A DNA stretch of 64,000 bases from Symsagittifera roscoffensis (taxonomy: Eukaryota; Xenacoelomorpha; Acoela; Convolutidae). The position numbers and the translations under genes are program-made. The notes beneath the pieces are model-generated. The model was not told the DNA's origin. It did not search any database and saw nothing but the letters and a program-made list of their open reading frames with translations. Where the stretch lies: the NCBI RefSeq assembly GCF_963678635.1, contig NC_087069.1, positions 24,724,303-24,788,302 of the forward strand, in the 5' to 3' direction. Numbering within the stretch: position 1 is the stretch's first letter; every line of letters starts with the position of its first letter. This document shows, one piece after another, positions 26,501-38,900 of this stretch.

Positions 26501-29500
26501 TGTTATTTATTTTTTTTGTGCGTGATGTGATGAAAGGATCTGAACGAAACACTAGATTTCAGGCGTTTCCGATATTTATAATAAAAGATGCATATTGGAA
26601 AACAGTTTTCTTCGAAAAATGACTAAAAAATTTTTTTTTGCAGAATTTTTTGAAGTTTTATTCCCAAAATGGCGCTAAAAAATTTCGCTGACTTATTTTA
26701 CTGGAATTTTCAGTTCTTGATTAAAAAGATCATTGCTTATTAACAACTAGTCTGCGAATATCCAGCTTTAATAAACCGGATCGCTCGCTCGAATTTAGAC
26801 GAAAAATCAAAATGTTCAAACCGGTAAAAAAAAACACCCGAATACGAAGTTCTTCACCTCTTTTAATGGTGGGAACAATAACATCGGGGCTATAACTCGG
26901 GCACATAGATGTAACAGTTCGATACATCGCAGCTTGGTTATACCCAAATCGTTGCCAGAATCTTTTGCTAGAAAAGGTCTCTTCTGCGAAGAATCGAATC
27001 ATTATTTTAAAAACACTCATTGCATTATGAGTTTAATTGCGAAATTCATGTGACAAGCTTTCAAAAGGAAAACTGCTAGACTGTTCAGTAAAAAATAAAG
27101 TTATACAATTTATAAATGGAAATTTATAACAAATTGATTTCTGAAAAGTTTTAGAGGACTCGAAACTTTAGTTACATTACATATCAGACGTTACACAACT
27201 GTCTCATCCGAATTAATGTGGGTATATGAAATAATACCTAAACAAGTAAAGGGAATTTTATATAAAAAGCAAGTAGAGGAATATATATGATCGGGGTGGT
27301 TTTTTTGTTCAGACGGATTTTAAAAACTTTGTTGCCTCGGTGGATCGATATCTTGATCTGCAAGGGCCCTGCCGTGTATGCACACTACTAGTACCCTGCC
27401 ATGAGTCTGAATAATTGCTCGTTTCATTTACACGCGTGGCGAATTATCCTGCTCTACAAAATCGTTCCAAATTGAATTGAGGCAGCTAATTGGTTTTATT
27501 AATTCCATACACGACTCAAATTATAACACTTAAGTTTTAATATGATCAAATTTCATAGTTTTGACAAAACTTAATTTTGCAAAAACTTCTCGAGACCATT
27601 TAAGTGGCAATCGGAGCAGCAATTAAGGCTTTGACTTGATACGAGCAGTGGTTTTGGTATGTATGAGTTTTAAGTTCAATTCAAATTCATCTGCTACAAT
27701 TAAGGTAAATTGCACTCTCCAATAACGAAGCTGAAATGGCGCGAAAAAATGTGAACGACTACTTCAATTTCAGAAATTGTACTCCTATCTTCTAATTTTC
27801 CAGCAGAATAAATTTTTTATGTTGTTCCAGTTCTCTCAAATTGGGTTAATTTTATCAAAAAATATGTTTTTTTCTTTGAAATTCGAATGTTGAAGGTTTT
27901 TGAAAAGTATGTTTGTTCTTTTGCCTTGCATTCATGTTTCTTTTCCAAATGGCTATTGGCTATGTTTGTTATGATCACTCGATTGATGAAGACCTTTAGT
28001 CGTGATTCATGGTGTAATGGAAAAGTTTCAATAAGTTTTCGTGTTGAAAAAAAGTCGGTGTACAAAGTTTGTTCCAATTGTTCAAGAAGTTGAACTTAAA
28101 GCTGTTTTTGAAGCTACTGATTTTTTAAATTGCGGGTTTCAATAGACTCGTCGCTTGATATTCACTTTTTCATCTGCGTGTTACTGATGTAGTTTCGTCT
28201 GATAGAATTCACGGTGCGGTGCACGAATGAATTTTTCAAGATTTCAAGCTGAAAGTAATTCTTTCAGACAGTTAGTTAAAACAAAACTATTTTCGAAATT
28301 TTTGATCTTTAATGAGGTTTTGCAGTTTGAAATTGACTCATCTGAAGAAATTTTCTCCTTTTTTGCGGTGTTCTAGGCAAGACGATGATTTCATTTTAAA
28401 CGTAATGAAGGGACTTATATAGGTCATTGTGATTTTTTTTCAGGAAAATGTTTCTAAATGCTAATAGAAGTGCTTTCATACATATTTGTGTAGTTATGAA
28501 AGCAATTATCTATGTGCACTTTTTGATTTCAATTCAAGTTCATTTGCTAAGACGTAGGCAAAGTGTGCTCTCCAAAAACGAAAGCCAAAATGGCGCGAAA
28601 AAAACGTGGAAGACTTCTAGTTTCGAAAGCGGAATTGAATTTTATGATTTGCCGGCAGAATAAAAAATTAAGCTCTTTGATCCAGTTTATCGAATAGGTT
28701 TTTTTTATGGGAAACCTTTCAATTATAAATTTTTTGTTGGAATTCAAAGAGCTTTAAAGCCATGTATTTTTTCTTTGAAATTTGAAAGTTTAAAGTTTTT
28801 CCGAAAAACAATTCAGCAATTTTTGTTATGTTTCTTTGCGTTCAATGATTCTTTTACAGCTGTCTGTTGGCTAAGTTTGCTGTATGAATGTTATTGGGAT
28901 CGATTTTTTTTTTATTATTTTCAATTTCAGACGCTTTGGAAAGTTTTCGTTTTTCTCAAAAAATACTCCAACTATTTTCAAAAGAGTAGTAACAATTGAA
29001 GTCCGGCCACTCATCTGTGTGCCTGCATTTTCCGCAAGTCTGTTTTTTACCTTACCCCACTTTCTGCAGCCTTCGGAAAAGTGTATGCGGGGAATTTTTG
29101 ACCCACGTTTTTGGATTTTTTCTATGTTCTCGAAAACTACCTGTCCAAATCGGAGATTTTAGTTTTTATCGAACAGACGGGTTATGGAGAGCATCCCTGC
29201 TTTAGCGGTCACGCTCAAATTTTTTCATACAAAAAGTTATGACCCTCAGAAAAGTCAAATTTACAATTTTTGACCGTTGTTTGAAGCTTTTCGATTTTTC
29301 TCAAAAACTACCCTGCCGATACTGAGATATTGGTTTCAGTGTGAAGAACAGTTCGATGGAAAGGTCCACTGTATTAGCGGTTACGCCCAATTTTTGTTAC
29401 ACAAAAAGGTATCACCCTCGTAAAATTCAAGTTCTCGAAAATTTTATATTGTTTTTTGAAACTTGGGATTTCTCTCGAAAACTACCTACTCAAATCTATT

Positions 29501-32500
29501 GAGCAACGTTTTGAGCATAATTCAACCTAAAAAGCTCTTGTAGTCACTTCAATTTTTAAGAAAACTGAACTAATTCATGAAAATAATAGATTTTGAGGTC
29601 ATTAAATTGGGATTTACTTTTCTTTGCTATAGGTCTGTTTTTGAAATTACCCTTGTCCTTCCGCATCAATACAAAAATTTCAAAATTTATTGAACAGGTA
29701 TTTCCAGCTTTAGCTCGCCTCTAGTTTTTCTTGTTTCCTTGCGTTCAATGACTCTTTTACAGCTGTCTGTTGACTAAGTTTAACTAAGATGCGTGATTAA
29801 CGCGTGCTCTGAGTTTTTTTCAGGCCTTTGGACTTTTTTTGATACTGTTTGGACTTTTTTGATGCTGAAGTTCTTTTTTTGCCATTACGTTCAACAACAA
29901 TCTACTTTAACAAAGATCGTTAAATCCGTCGTACTGTACTTACGGTTTTTTTACTGGCATAGATCACAATATAGCTCTAATTCTTGAAAAATGTTTACCG
30001 ACCCTTGAAAATGGGGAGGAGTTTTTGTCTTCAGTTGTTTTAGTTTTTCGTTTTCTCTGCAAATTCAGGTACCACAAATAATCATATTAATACCCTTTAG
30101 TCGTGTTTTGAACGGCCTTAAACTAGATTTAAAAGTTCTCTCAGTATCGAGAAACACTTGGTTGAAATTCTTGATTTGTGATTTTTATTCTAATTTCGAG
30201 CGAATAAAGCAAGCGAGCAGGTTTGTGATAGAAGTAGAACATATTAAACTTTTGTTCGAGACCTGAAACTCTAGTTTTAGCCCAGTAAAATTAAAGTTTG
30301 GAGTTTTTTAGTGCGATCTTGGGAGTGAAAAAGATTCAAGGATTTAATAAAACTTGAAAAAGTTTTAAAATTTTTTAAATTTTTATCTTGCCATTTTTTG
30401 AAAAAACGATCGTCCAATATGCTTCTTTAACTATGATTATCGGTTATGCCTAAATTCTAGCCTTCCGTCAGATCCTTTCTTCGCATCACGAACAAAAAAC
30501 GTTGCTATTTTTATAAAATGTAGTTTTTTTAAAGAATATGATCGGAACATTCTCTGCTTCTGGCCCATCAACCGGCTATCCTTGTTACCTTTTTGGCTGT
30601 TTCGTAAATAGTGAGTTTGAAAATTAAGTTTGGTAGTTTTTATGTTGTAGTTGTAGCGTAAAATGTTGTTCTAGCTGGAGCCGGGCGTGCATTTGCCTTC
30701 GCCGAATGGCCTGAAATACAAAATCCTAATCAAGAACAAACGACTGAAGAAGGACGTTGAAGAAAGTTAGTGAATCAGTCATTCTGATACCTATTGTTTC
30801 TCATTCCTAACCGATAATTTTTTTGGATCAAACCGTACGAATTTTTTGCAAGATAACTTAGAATACAATGTAGTATCACCTACATAACAGATTTAATTAT
30901 CAAAACATAATTAAAACGTCAATTTAACTAATTTTGTAGCCCATCAAAATACATATAGTTTAAAAAGTTTCATAATAATTTTATTTTGCGCGTTTTTATG
31001 AAATGCATATTTTATACAGAAATAATTTTCAGAAATGATACATGCTGGGGAGGACATTCTACAGTAGGTCACCTAGAGGAATGGGGGGGGGGGGAGTATA
31101 TTGTACGGTTGATCCTATTTTTACTGGAATTTATAGCTCATTCATTTACAGTCGGATTTTAATCATTTGTTATCTAAGTTTTCGGCTTCTTTTTAATAAC
31201 GCGAAACTATTTTAAGCTTCGTTTTAATCAGCAAGCGTTTTCTTAGTCTAGACCCAGTTGTTGTAAGGGTGTAAATTTAATCAATCGAGTAAGCTCAATC
31301 TTTAATCAGTCAAAAAGCTCTTGATCTTATACAGTATTGGATTGTGACCATTTTCGGATACAGTTATCACTTTTTCTGACGTATTTCTGACGCAAAACTA
31401 GAGCTCAATTGATTTGTTTAGAATATAGTTTTCCCTCGGTGGTTTTTCTAAATTCAGTGCAATTTCTGGAAGAATAATTTTTGCTATTTTTAGAGCAATT
31501 AGAGGAACTGCAAGTGGGCGCTGAAATTGAACTCGACGACGCTGAACCAGACGCAGATGATGGTTAGTACTACTAACTAGCTATTTGTAGCTCATTTAAT
31601 TGAAAATAACTAATTCAAATTCACCATTACTGATTCAGTTCTGTGCCATTTCACTAAGCGATGCACCATTGGTACTAATATTATTTCCATCACTACATTT
31701 TTGAACCTAACCTGCTTTTCTACTCTAACACAACCTTTCAATACCACTATACTGCTTTCTTTAATTTAAACTAAAATGCAAAATGGCTACTATGTGCTGG
31801 TCTGTGGAACTAAATGCCCATTTTCATTTATTTTTTTCTTTTCACAATTGACTGATTGCTGATTTGAAATGATGTTGAAAGGTCACATCCTATTTAGGAG
31901 AATTTGGCGAGCTCATTAAGCGCCAGAAGTGAAGTGATTTGGAATAAATGTTGAAGTGACTTAACACAAAAGAGTTGGGTGAAATACTGCAATGTAATAA
32001 TGATAAAAAATCTACCAATGCTTTAAATGCGCATTTTTGCATGTTTTAATGGCATTAAGGAGACGTTTTTGGTTGAAGTGATTTCAGTTTGTATTGCGTT
32101 TTCACTTGGCTCTTGACGACAGAATGAATTTAAGATGGTGCTTTTGCTGCCCTCGTGTGATCAAATTTTACGATACTTTTTCAGTTGATCACTTATGAAA
32201 ATTATTGGGGAGGAACTTTGTATTCGGGTGTGTTTTTGTTCCGACCATTAAAAATGTGAAGGAACTTTGTATTCGGGAGTTTTAATTTTTTTCTTTTGTT
32301 TTTCACGCAAAATCAGGTACTAAAAATAATAGTCGGACTGGGTTGAGTGATATATCATATTAAAGCCCTTTCAGTCGTGATTCGAACCACATAAAAAATT
32401 CTGAATTTTTTTCTATTGTCGAGAAAAACCGGTTTGAAATTTCTGATTTTTTGTCCTCGAGCAAATAAAGCAAGCGAGCAGGCTTACAACAGCTGAATTA

Positions 32501-35500
32501 TGCCTTATTTAAGACGTTAAAACTTATAAGCAAGTAAAGCTAGTTTATGGAGGGCAAAATCAGGTACTAAAAATAATAGTCGGACTGGGTTGAGTGATAT
32601 ATCAAATTAAAGCCCTTTCAGTCGTGATTCGAACGACATAAAAAGTTTCCAAAAAGTTGTTCTAGTATTAAGAAAGAACAGATTTAAAATTTCAGATTTT
32701 TAGTCTAATTTCGAGCGAATAATAATAAGGCTTACAATAGCTTATTTTTTGCTTAGTTTAGGCCGTGAAAACTTAGTTTTACTGAAGTACAGTTGTTTTT
32801 TGAGTTTTTTCAGCGCTATTTGGAAATTAAAAACTTCAAAATTCAAAAAGTTTTTTTATTATTTTTTTAATTTTTAAGCGTAATGAACGTAGTGAGTACT
32901 CTTATATAGTTCTTGGTGATTTTTTTTAGGAAAAGTCTTATGGTTTGCTTACGCGGAATTTTGATTTTTTGCGGTTTGACTTTCTATAAGCTTCCCTTGC
33001 ATTGTTATGTGGGGCAATTTCCGTAGAGGTTTTTTTTTCAAAACTCTTTTGCTTTTTTCTTTTAAGAGTAAGAACGTAATGAAAACTCTTATATATGTCT
33101 TACTGTTTTTTTTTTCAAGAAAAAGTCTTAAGATTTGTTCACGCTCGATTTTGATTTTTCGCGGTTTTACTTGTTATTTCTTTTTAAGTTCAGTGGATTT
33201 TCATTGTTAAAAGAAAGGCAAACTCCACTATCGAACAGCAAAATTGTAAAGGTCACGAAAAACGTGATCGACTTCTAATTTCGAAAATGGAAATTAATTT
33301 TCAGATTTCCCAGTGAAATCAAAGTTTTACCTATTGATCCAGTTTTCTCACATCGGGTTAATTTAAACAAAAAAACACATCATAAATTGTTCTTCAAATT
33401 CAAAGAGCTTTTAGGCCATCTATTTTTTCTTCGAAATTCAAAAGTTGAAGGTTTTAGAAAAGACAAGTCAATTTTTTGTTCAGTTTTCTTGCTTTCATTA
33501 CTCTTTTCCAACTGTAATTTGCTATGTTTGTTTTCTTAGTCATTCAGATCCTTTTATCATACCACGCAGAAAACGACACTAATTTGAAAAAAACCACTAA
33601 TTGGCATTTTTTAGACTGTGGTCAGAGCATTCTGTGCTAATTGCACAGAATTCGGTTTCCCTTGCCTAAATAGTATTTGACTTCAGTAGATACATATGTA
33701 GAGTGCGAGCAAAGAAATTTCTTTTTTTTTGTAAAAATCAAACTGATGATCAATTTGGTTGATATTTGTCTTTTTTTTTGAGGTGTTGCTCCTTTTTTCC
33801 GCTAGCTCAAAAGGTTGAAGTTGAGTTGTTCCCGCCTAAGTCGCACAATTGTGTAATAAATTTCTTTCGCGATCTAATTGGTAGCATGTGTTTTATCCTC
33901 TATTAGGAGGATCTTTTTTTCGAAGACAACTACTCGCAAATAAAAGTGCTCATTTCAGTGGCACTTTTTTTCCTTAGTAGTGGCAGTTTCTACTAATGTT
34001 TAGTTTCTATAAGCTTCACTTGCATAGTTATGTGGGGCAATTTCCGTAGAGGTCTTTTTTTCAAAACTCTCTTGCTTTTTTCTTTTAAGAGTAAGAACGT
34101 AGTGAAAACTCTTATATAGGTCTTACTGTTTTTTTTTTTCAAGAAAAAGTCTTGAGATTTGTTCACGCTCGATTTTGATTTTTCGCGGCTTTACTTGTTA
34201 TTTCTTTTTAAGTTCAGTGTGTTTCTATTGTTAGAAGGAAAGCAAACAGCAGAATTGTAAAGGTCAGGAAAAACGTGATCGACTTCTAGTTTCGAAAATG
34301 GAAATTGATAATCAGATTTCTCAGTGAAATAAAAGTTTTACCTTTTGACCGAATTTTCTCAAATTGGGTCACTTTTTACAAAAATTTGTCCAGCATAAAT
34401 TGTTCTACAAATTTAAAGAGCTTTAAGGTCATCTAATTTTTTATTCTCAATTCAAAAGTTGAAGATTTTTGAGAAAAAAAACAACGTTTTTTTCAGCTTC
34501 CTTGCGTTCTTTACTCTTTTCCAACTGTCAGTTGGCTATGTTTATTTTTATCTAGTGCCACTTTTGCTGCATAGCATTTGCAGTTTTTTAGCTTATGTTG
34601 CTGCTGTATTTGTGGCTCTAGCTGACTCATTTATGGCTTGTGATAGTAAATTGTCAGGAGCCCGTGGCGCAGATGCGAGGGCAGGATATTCTGAATCTGC
34701 TAGTTGTAGGATCGAATCCGACACTGCAAAAGTCTGAAATTTCAAGGCTTAGTTTTACCTTTTCTTCTTCACTTTATAATGTTGCTTTTTCGTCGTTTTC
34801 TCTTTAGTGTTTGCGTGTGTCGAACTTCATTTGTTGAAAAATTTTAATCTGGATTAATTTCATCCTGGGTTTTTATGGGCATAGACACTTCATGTTGCGG
34901 CATTCGGAGGTTTGTAATACATTTTAATGCGCGTGTGCTCCAGGGTGGGGCGATAAAAAAAACTTCCTTCGAGTTTCAAAACGTTCTAGTTCCTTTTTTG
35001 TGACTAAAATTTAGTTTTCTGCTCAACGGATGTCTACCTAACTGTTGTCAGCTGAATTTCCGCTTGATACATTTTGTCTGAATGTTACTGAAATGAGGGC
35101 AATAGAACTTAAAGGCATGTTTTATTCAGCTTGAAGTCGAGACGCATTTTTTTAATTCAAATAATTTTTTCCGTTCGGTGGATTTCGTCTTCTTTTTGTC
35201 TGCTAGCTTGCCATGCTAGGTTTGAGTTTATCGTTTTTTTTTCTTTTTTAAAAACCGTTCTTGCCACTCCTTGAAGTTCACTTTCCCCGTGAAGAAAGAT
35301 CAAGGAGTCATTTTCAAATCTGCTCATTGATTAATTTAAAAAGATGCGTGAAACTTCTTTATCATTTTCAAATTTTCCAAAAAAAAACCTCACAGAAATG
35401 TTGGGCAGAATTATGATGTAAGGTGAATTTTTTTAAACAATTTTGACGACCTGAAGGAAAGCTTGTAGTGGGTTCATGTTTGGAATGTTAACGAATTTCA

Positions 35501-35881
35501 AGTGATTTTTTCTGCCTGTCTGGTACCCATGATACTATAGTTCAGCTCTTTATCTATAGAAGGCTAATTCTACCCAATTGTTCTAGCCAGTAAAACAACG
35601 GAAGGTTAAATACTCTTATATAGGTCGCGATCATTTTTGTTCGGTTTTTTTCAGGAAAGTCTTATAATATGTTCGCGCTCAAAAATACTCTCTCGCGGTT
35701 TGGGTTTTGGTTGCTTTTAAGTTCGCTTTCGCTTCTTTTCCTTTGTTGAAAGGAAGGGACTAACTCCACAGGATCAAAAAGGTGTCAATCATAAATTTTC
35801 TTGAAATTAAAAGAGCTTTAAGGCCACATATTTTTTCGTTGAAGTTCGAAGTTGATTTTTTTTTCTCAAATAACAAATAAG

Positions 35882-35938
<57 letters not shown>

Positions 35939-35939
35939 C

Positions 35940-35980
<41 letters not shown>

Positions 35981-38900
35981 ATCTATACTATATTTAAATG
36001 TGAGTGATAGCTATCTCCCATGTTTAAGCATAATAAGTTTGCATGTTTAACGAAAGAATTTTTTCATGTTCAAGCTATATGATATATATTGCAATGCTTA
36101 AGAAAATTTTTCAATTAGTTTTCCGCAAGGTCATTGATTTTTCAGTATTTTTTATCGAGGCTCAAAATACGTCTGTCTGTATACCTGCTTTTTTTAATTA
36201 GTTTGATTATGTCTGTCTAACCGTCGCCTAATTTTTTTTATTTTCATCTATTATCTATTTGTATTATATATTTAAATGTGGGCTTCATTATCTCGTCAAT
36301 GTTTCATGTTTAAGATTTTTCAACGTATTATTTTTGCATGTTTAACAAAAGAATTTTTTCACGTTTAAGCTATATCGTATATTGCAATTGTTAAGGTTTT
36401 TAAATTTTAGTGTTTATTTCATCAAGTTTGAAATTAGCAACCCAATAGTAGGATATTGTCAGAGTTTTCCCAGGTTTTGCGATTCTGGCCTCCATTTATG
36501 AATAACCAAATCCTTTAAGCTTACGAAATAGGCAATTTTTGAGATTTTTCTAAAATTTCTAGAAAATTTAATTTAGAAAAATTCCTCATTTTTTGAAATT
36601 CTTACCCTGTAGTTAGGTGCTGTCAGGTCACTCCCAGGGGTTGCGAATCTTGCCTCCAATTCTCCCAGGTTAATCTTGCCTCCAGGTTACTCCCAGGGGT
36701 TGCGAATCTTGCCTCCAATCCTTGTAGTTTTCGAGATATGACGTTTTTTATGATTTTTTCAAAAAATTTCCGAAAACTTAGAGTTTAAATTTTCCAAAAC
36801 GTTGAAGATCTCAATCCTGTTGTTGGATATTGTGAGGGTACTCTCAGGGGTTGCGATTCATGTCTCTGATTATGGCTGCTCAAATTCTTGTAGTGTTCGA
36901 GATATGACGTTTTTGTGGATTTTTTCAAAGTTTTTCAGAAAACTTAGATATAAAAAGTTTTACAAAACTTGAAATTACCATATCTGTAATGAGACTGAGA
37001 CTCTGTCAGCGTACTCTCTAGAGTTGCGAATTTTGCCGACAAGTATGACTGCTCAACTCCTTGTAGTTTTCGAGTAATGACGTTTTTTATGATTTTCTCC
37101 GAAATTTTCAAAAAACTTGAATGTTAAAAAATTCCAAAAGTTTGAAGATCTCAATCCTGTTGTTGGAATCTGTGAGGGTACTCTCAGGGGTTTGCGAATC
37201 TTGCCTCTGATTATGGCTGCTCAAATTCCTGTAGTTGTCGAGATATGACGTTTTTTTAAGGTTTTTTTTTCGAAAAATTTTCAGAAAACTTGAAATTTTC
37301 ATCTCTGTAGTGAGGCTCTGTCAGGGTACTCTCAGGAGTTGCGAGTTTTTCCTCCCAATTTGACTGCTCAAATCCTTGTAGTTTTCCAGATATGAAGTTT
37401 TTTGTGATTTTTTTCAAAAAATATTTGAAAATTAAATTTTTTTTTCAAAGTTTGAGTTTCCTAACCTGTAGGTGGAGGGCTGTCAGAGTAATCTCAGGAG
37501 TTGCAAATTTGGCCTCAAATTAAGAATGCCCAAATCATTTTTGTTTAGGAGATACGACGATTTTTGTGATTGTTTTGGAAATTTTCAGAAACCTCAAATT
37601 ACAAAATAATTCGGTAAAGTGAAATTCCCAACCCTGTAGTTGGGTACTTTCAAAGATAATGAGTATTGCCATCAAAAAAGACTGCTCAAATTTTGGTGTT
37701 TTCGAGATGTGAATACCTTTTTTTTAAGAAAACTTAAGGTGAAAATGTGAAGTTTCTCAAAATTTGAGTTTCCCAACGTTGTAGTTGAGTACTGTAAGAG
37801 TACTCTCAGGAGTTGCAAATCTTGCGTCCAAATGCGACTGCTCAATCGCTTACAGTTTCCCAGGAGTGTCGTTTCTTAGTTCTTTTTAAATTTTTCGAAG
37901 AACTTATGTAAAACTTCACGAAGTTTTATGCTTCTTCAAAATTTGTATAAAAAACTTGATTAAAAAACTTTGCGAAATTATTAATTACGAACCCTGTAAT
38001 TGGGTGCTGTCAGAGTAAATTCAAATATAGTTTTTTGAGTTGTTGAAAATTCGAAGCACCGGAGGTGCGTTACACGCTAGTTTTTTCTATTTCCTTTCGT
38101 TCATGAATTTTTCCTCCTTCTGTCTGTGGCTATGTTATATGTTTTCTTTGTTCATTATTATGGTAACTTGTTGCTATCAAATATTTATTCGTATCTATAG
38201 GTTTTGAACACATTTTGAATGTTATTTTGTAAAGAAATCACAAGTCAACCCGGATCGATAAAATGAGGTATTTCAAGATTTGTTATGCAAAATTTTAATG
38301 ATGAAATTTCCTGAACTAAGTCTGCTGTAAAGTGAACTGAATAAACTAAGTTAGAAAGTATATTAGCTTTTCCAGCAGGTGGTTGTGCTTAGGTTTAGGC
38401 ATTTTCGGTACCCAAAAATGTAATCGGAACCTAAAGAGCTTGATTAGGTTTGAAATTACAACATTGTCTAGTTTGGGTATTTTGGTTACTTGCAGATTAA
38501 AAATTCCGAAGTATTTGATATCTGTATATCACCAATTTCCACGCTAAAAACTTTTTCTAAACAATTTTTGTGTTTTTTGTTCTAACAAACTGAAAAAAGA
38601 CACTGTTTCTGGCAGCTTATTAGCTATAGTTACTTATTTTAGTAACCAAAAGTTAATAGCAGTTTAGTTATGATTCTCAAGCATAGTAGCTATAAGTTGG
38701 TGTTTGTTTGATTTTGAAGAAAGCAGCTCGGACGGGGAGGATGAGTTGGATATTGAGGACTGTAGTGAGTATGCGGGTCTGCTGCTAGATTGCACAGACA
38801 ACCCAAATTCCTCATCCCCCTCCTCGGCCCACCCAGCTCCCTCGCATCCTCCTCAGCTGGGTGAGCAGATCACTAACGCTACTAGCGACAGCACTCAGCC

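Larger units (their letters stand above)
26379..30674 (+). other. Intron 12 of PLCB4
   Basis: Holds a Tc1/mariner-like remnant (-, 26730-27030), a minus-strand SINE-like element (27285-27660), family A copies (27675-27972, 28403-28875 and an end fragment near 29730-29780), a family C copy (29030-29720) and family D (30010-30330). Confidence 0.7.
31563..38719 (+). other. Intron 14 of PLCB4 (7.2 kb, repeat-dense)
   Basis: In order: family D tandem pair (32230-32880), family A (32880-33535), family A (34007-34545), tRNA-like block (34650-34735), family A (35600-35875), an (ATCT)n microsatellite, and family B arrays ending in a Helitron-type terminus (35880-38080). 38081-38719 shows nothing notable. 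Confidence 0.75.

Noticed and set aside
36420-38030. CRISPR array from the regular 160-bp repeats
   Set aside because: Animal DNA, long degenerate units with no unique spacers; a tandem satellite within a mobile element.
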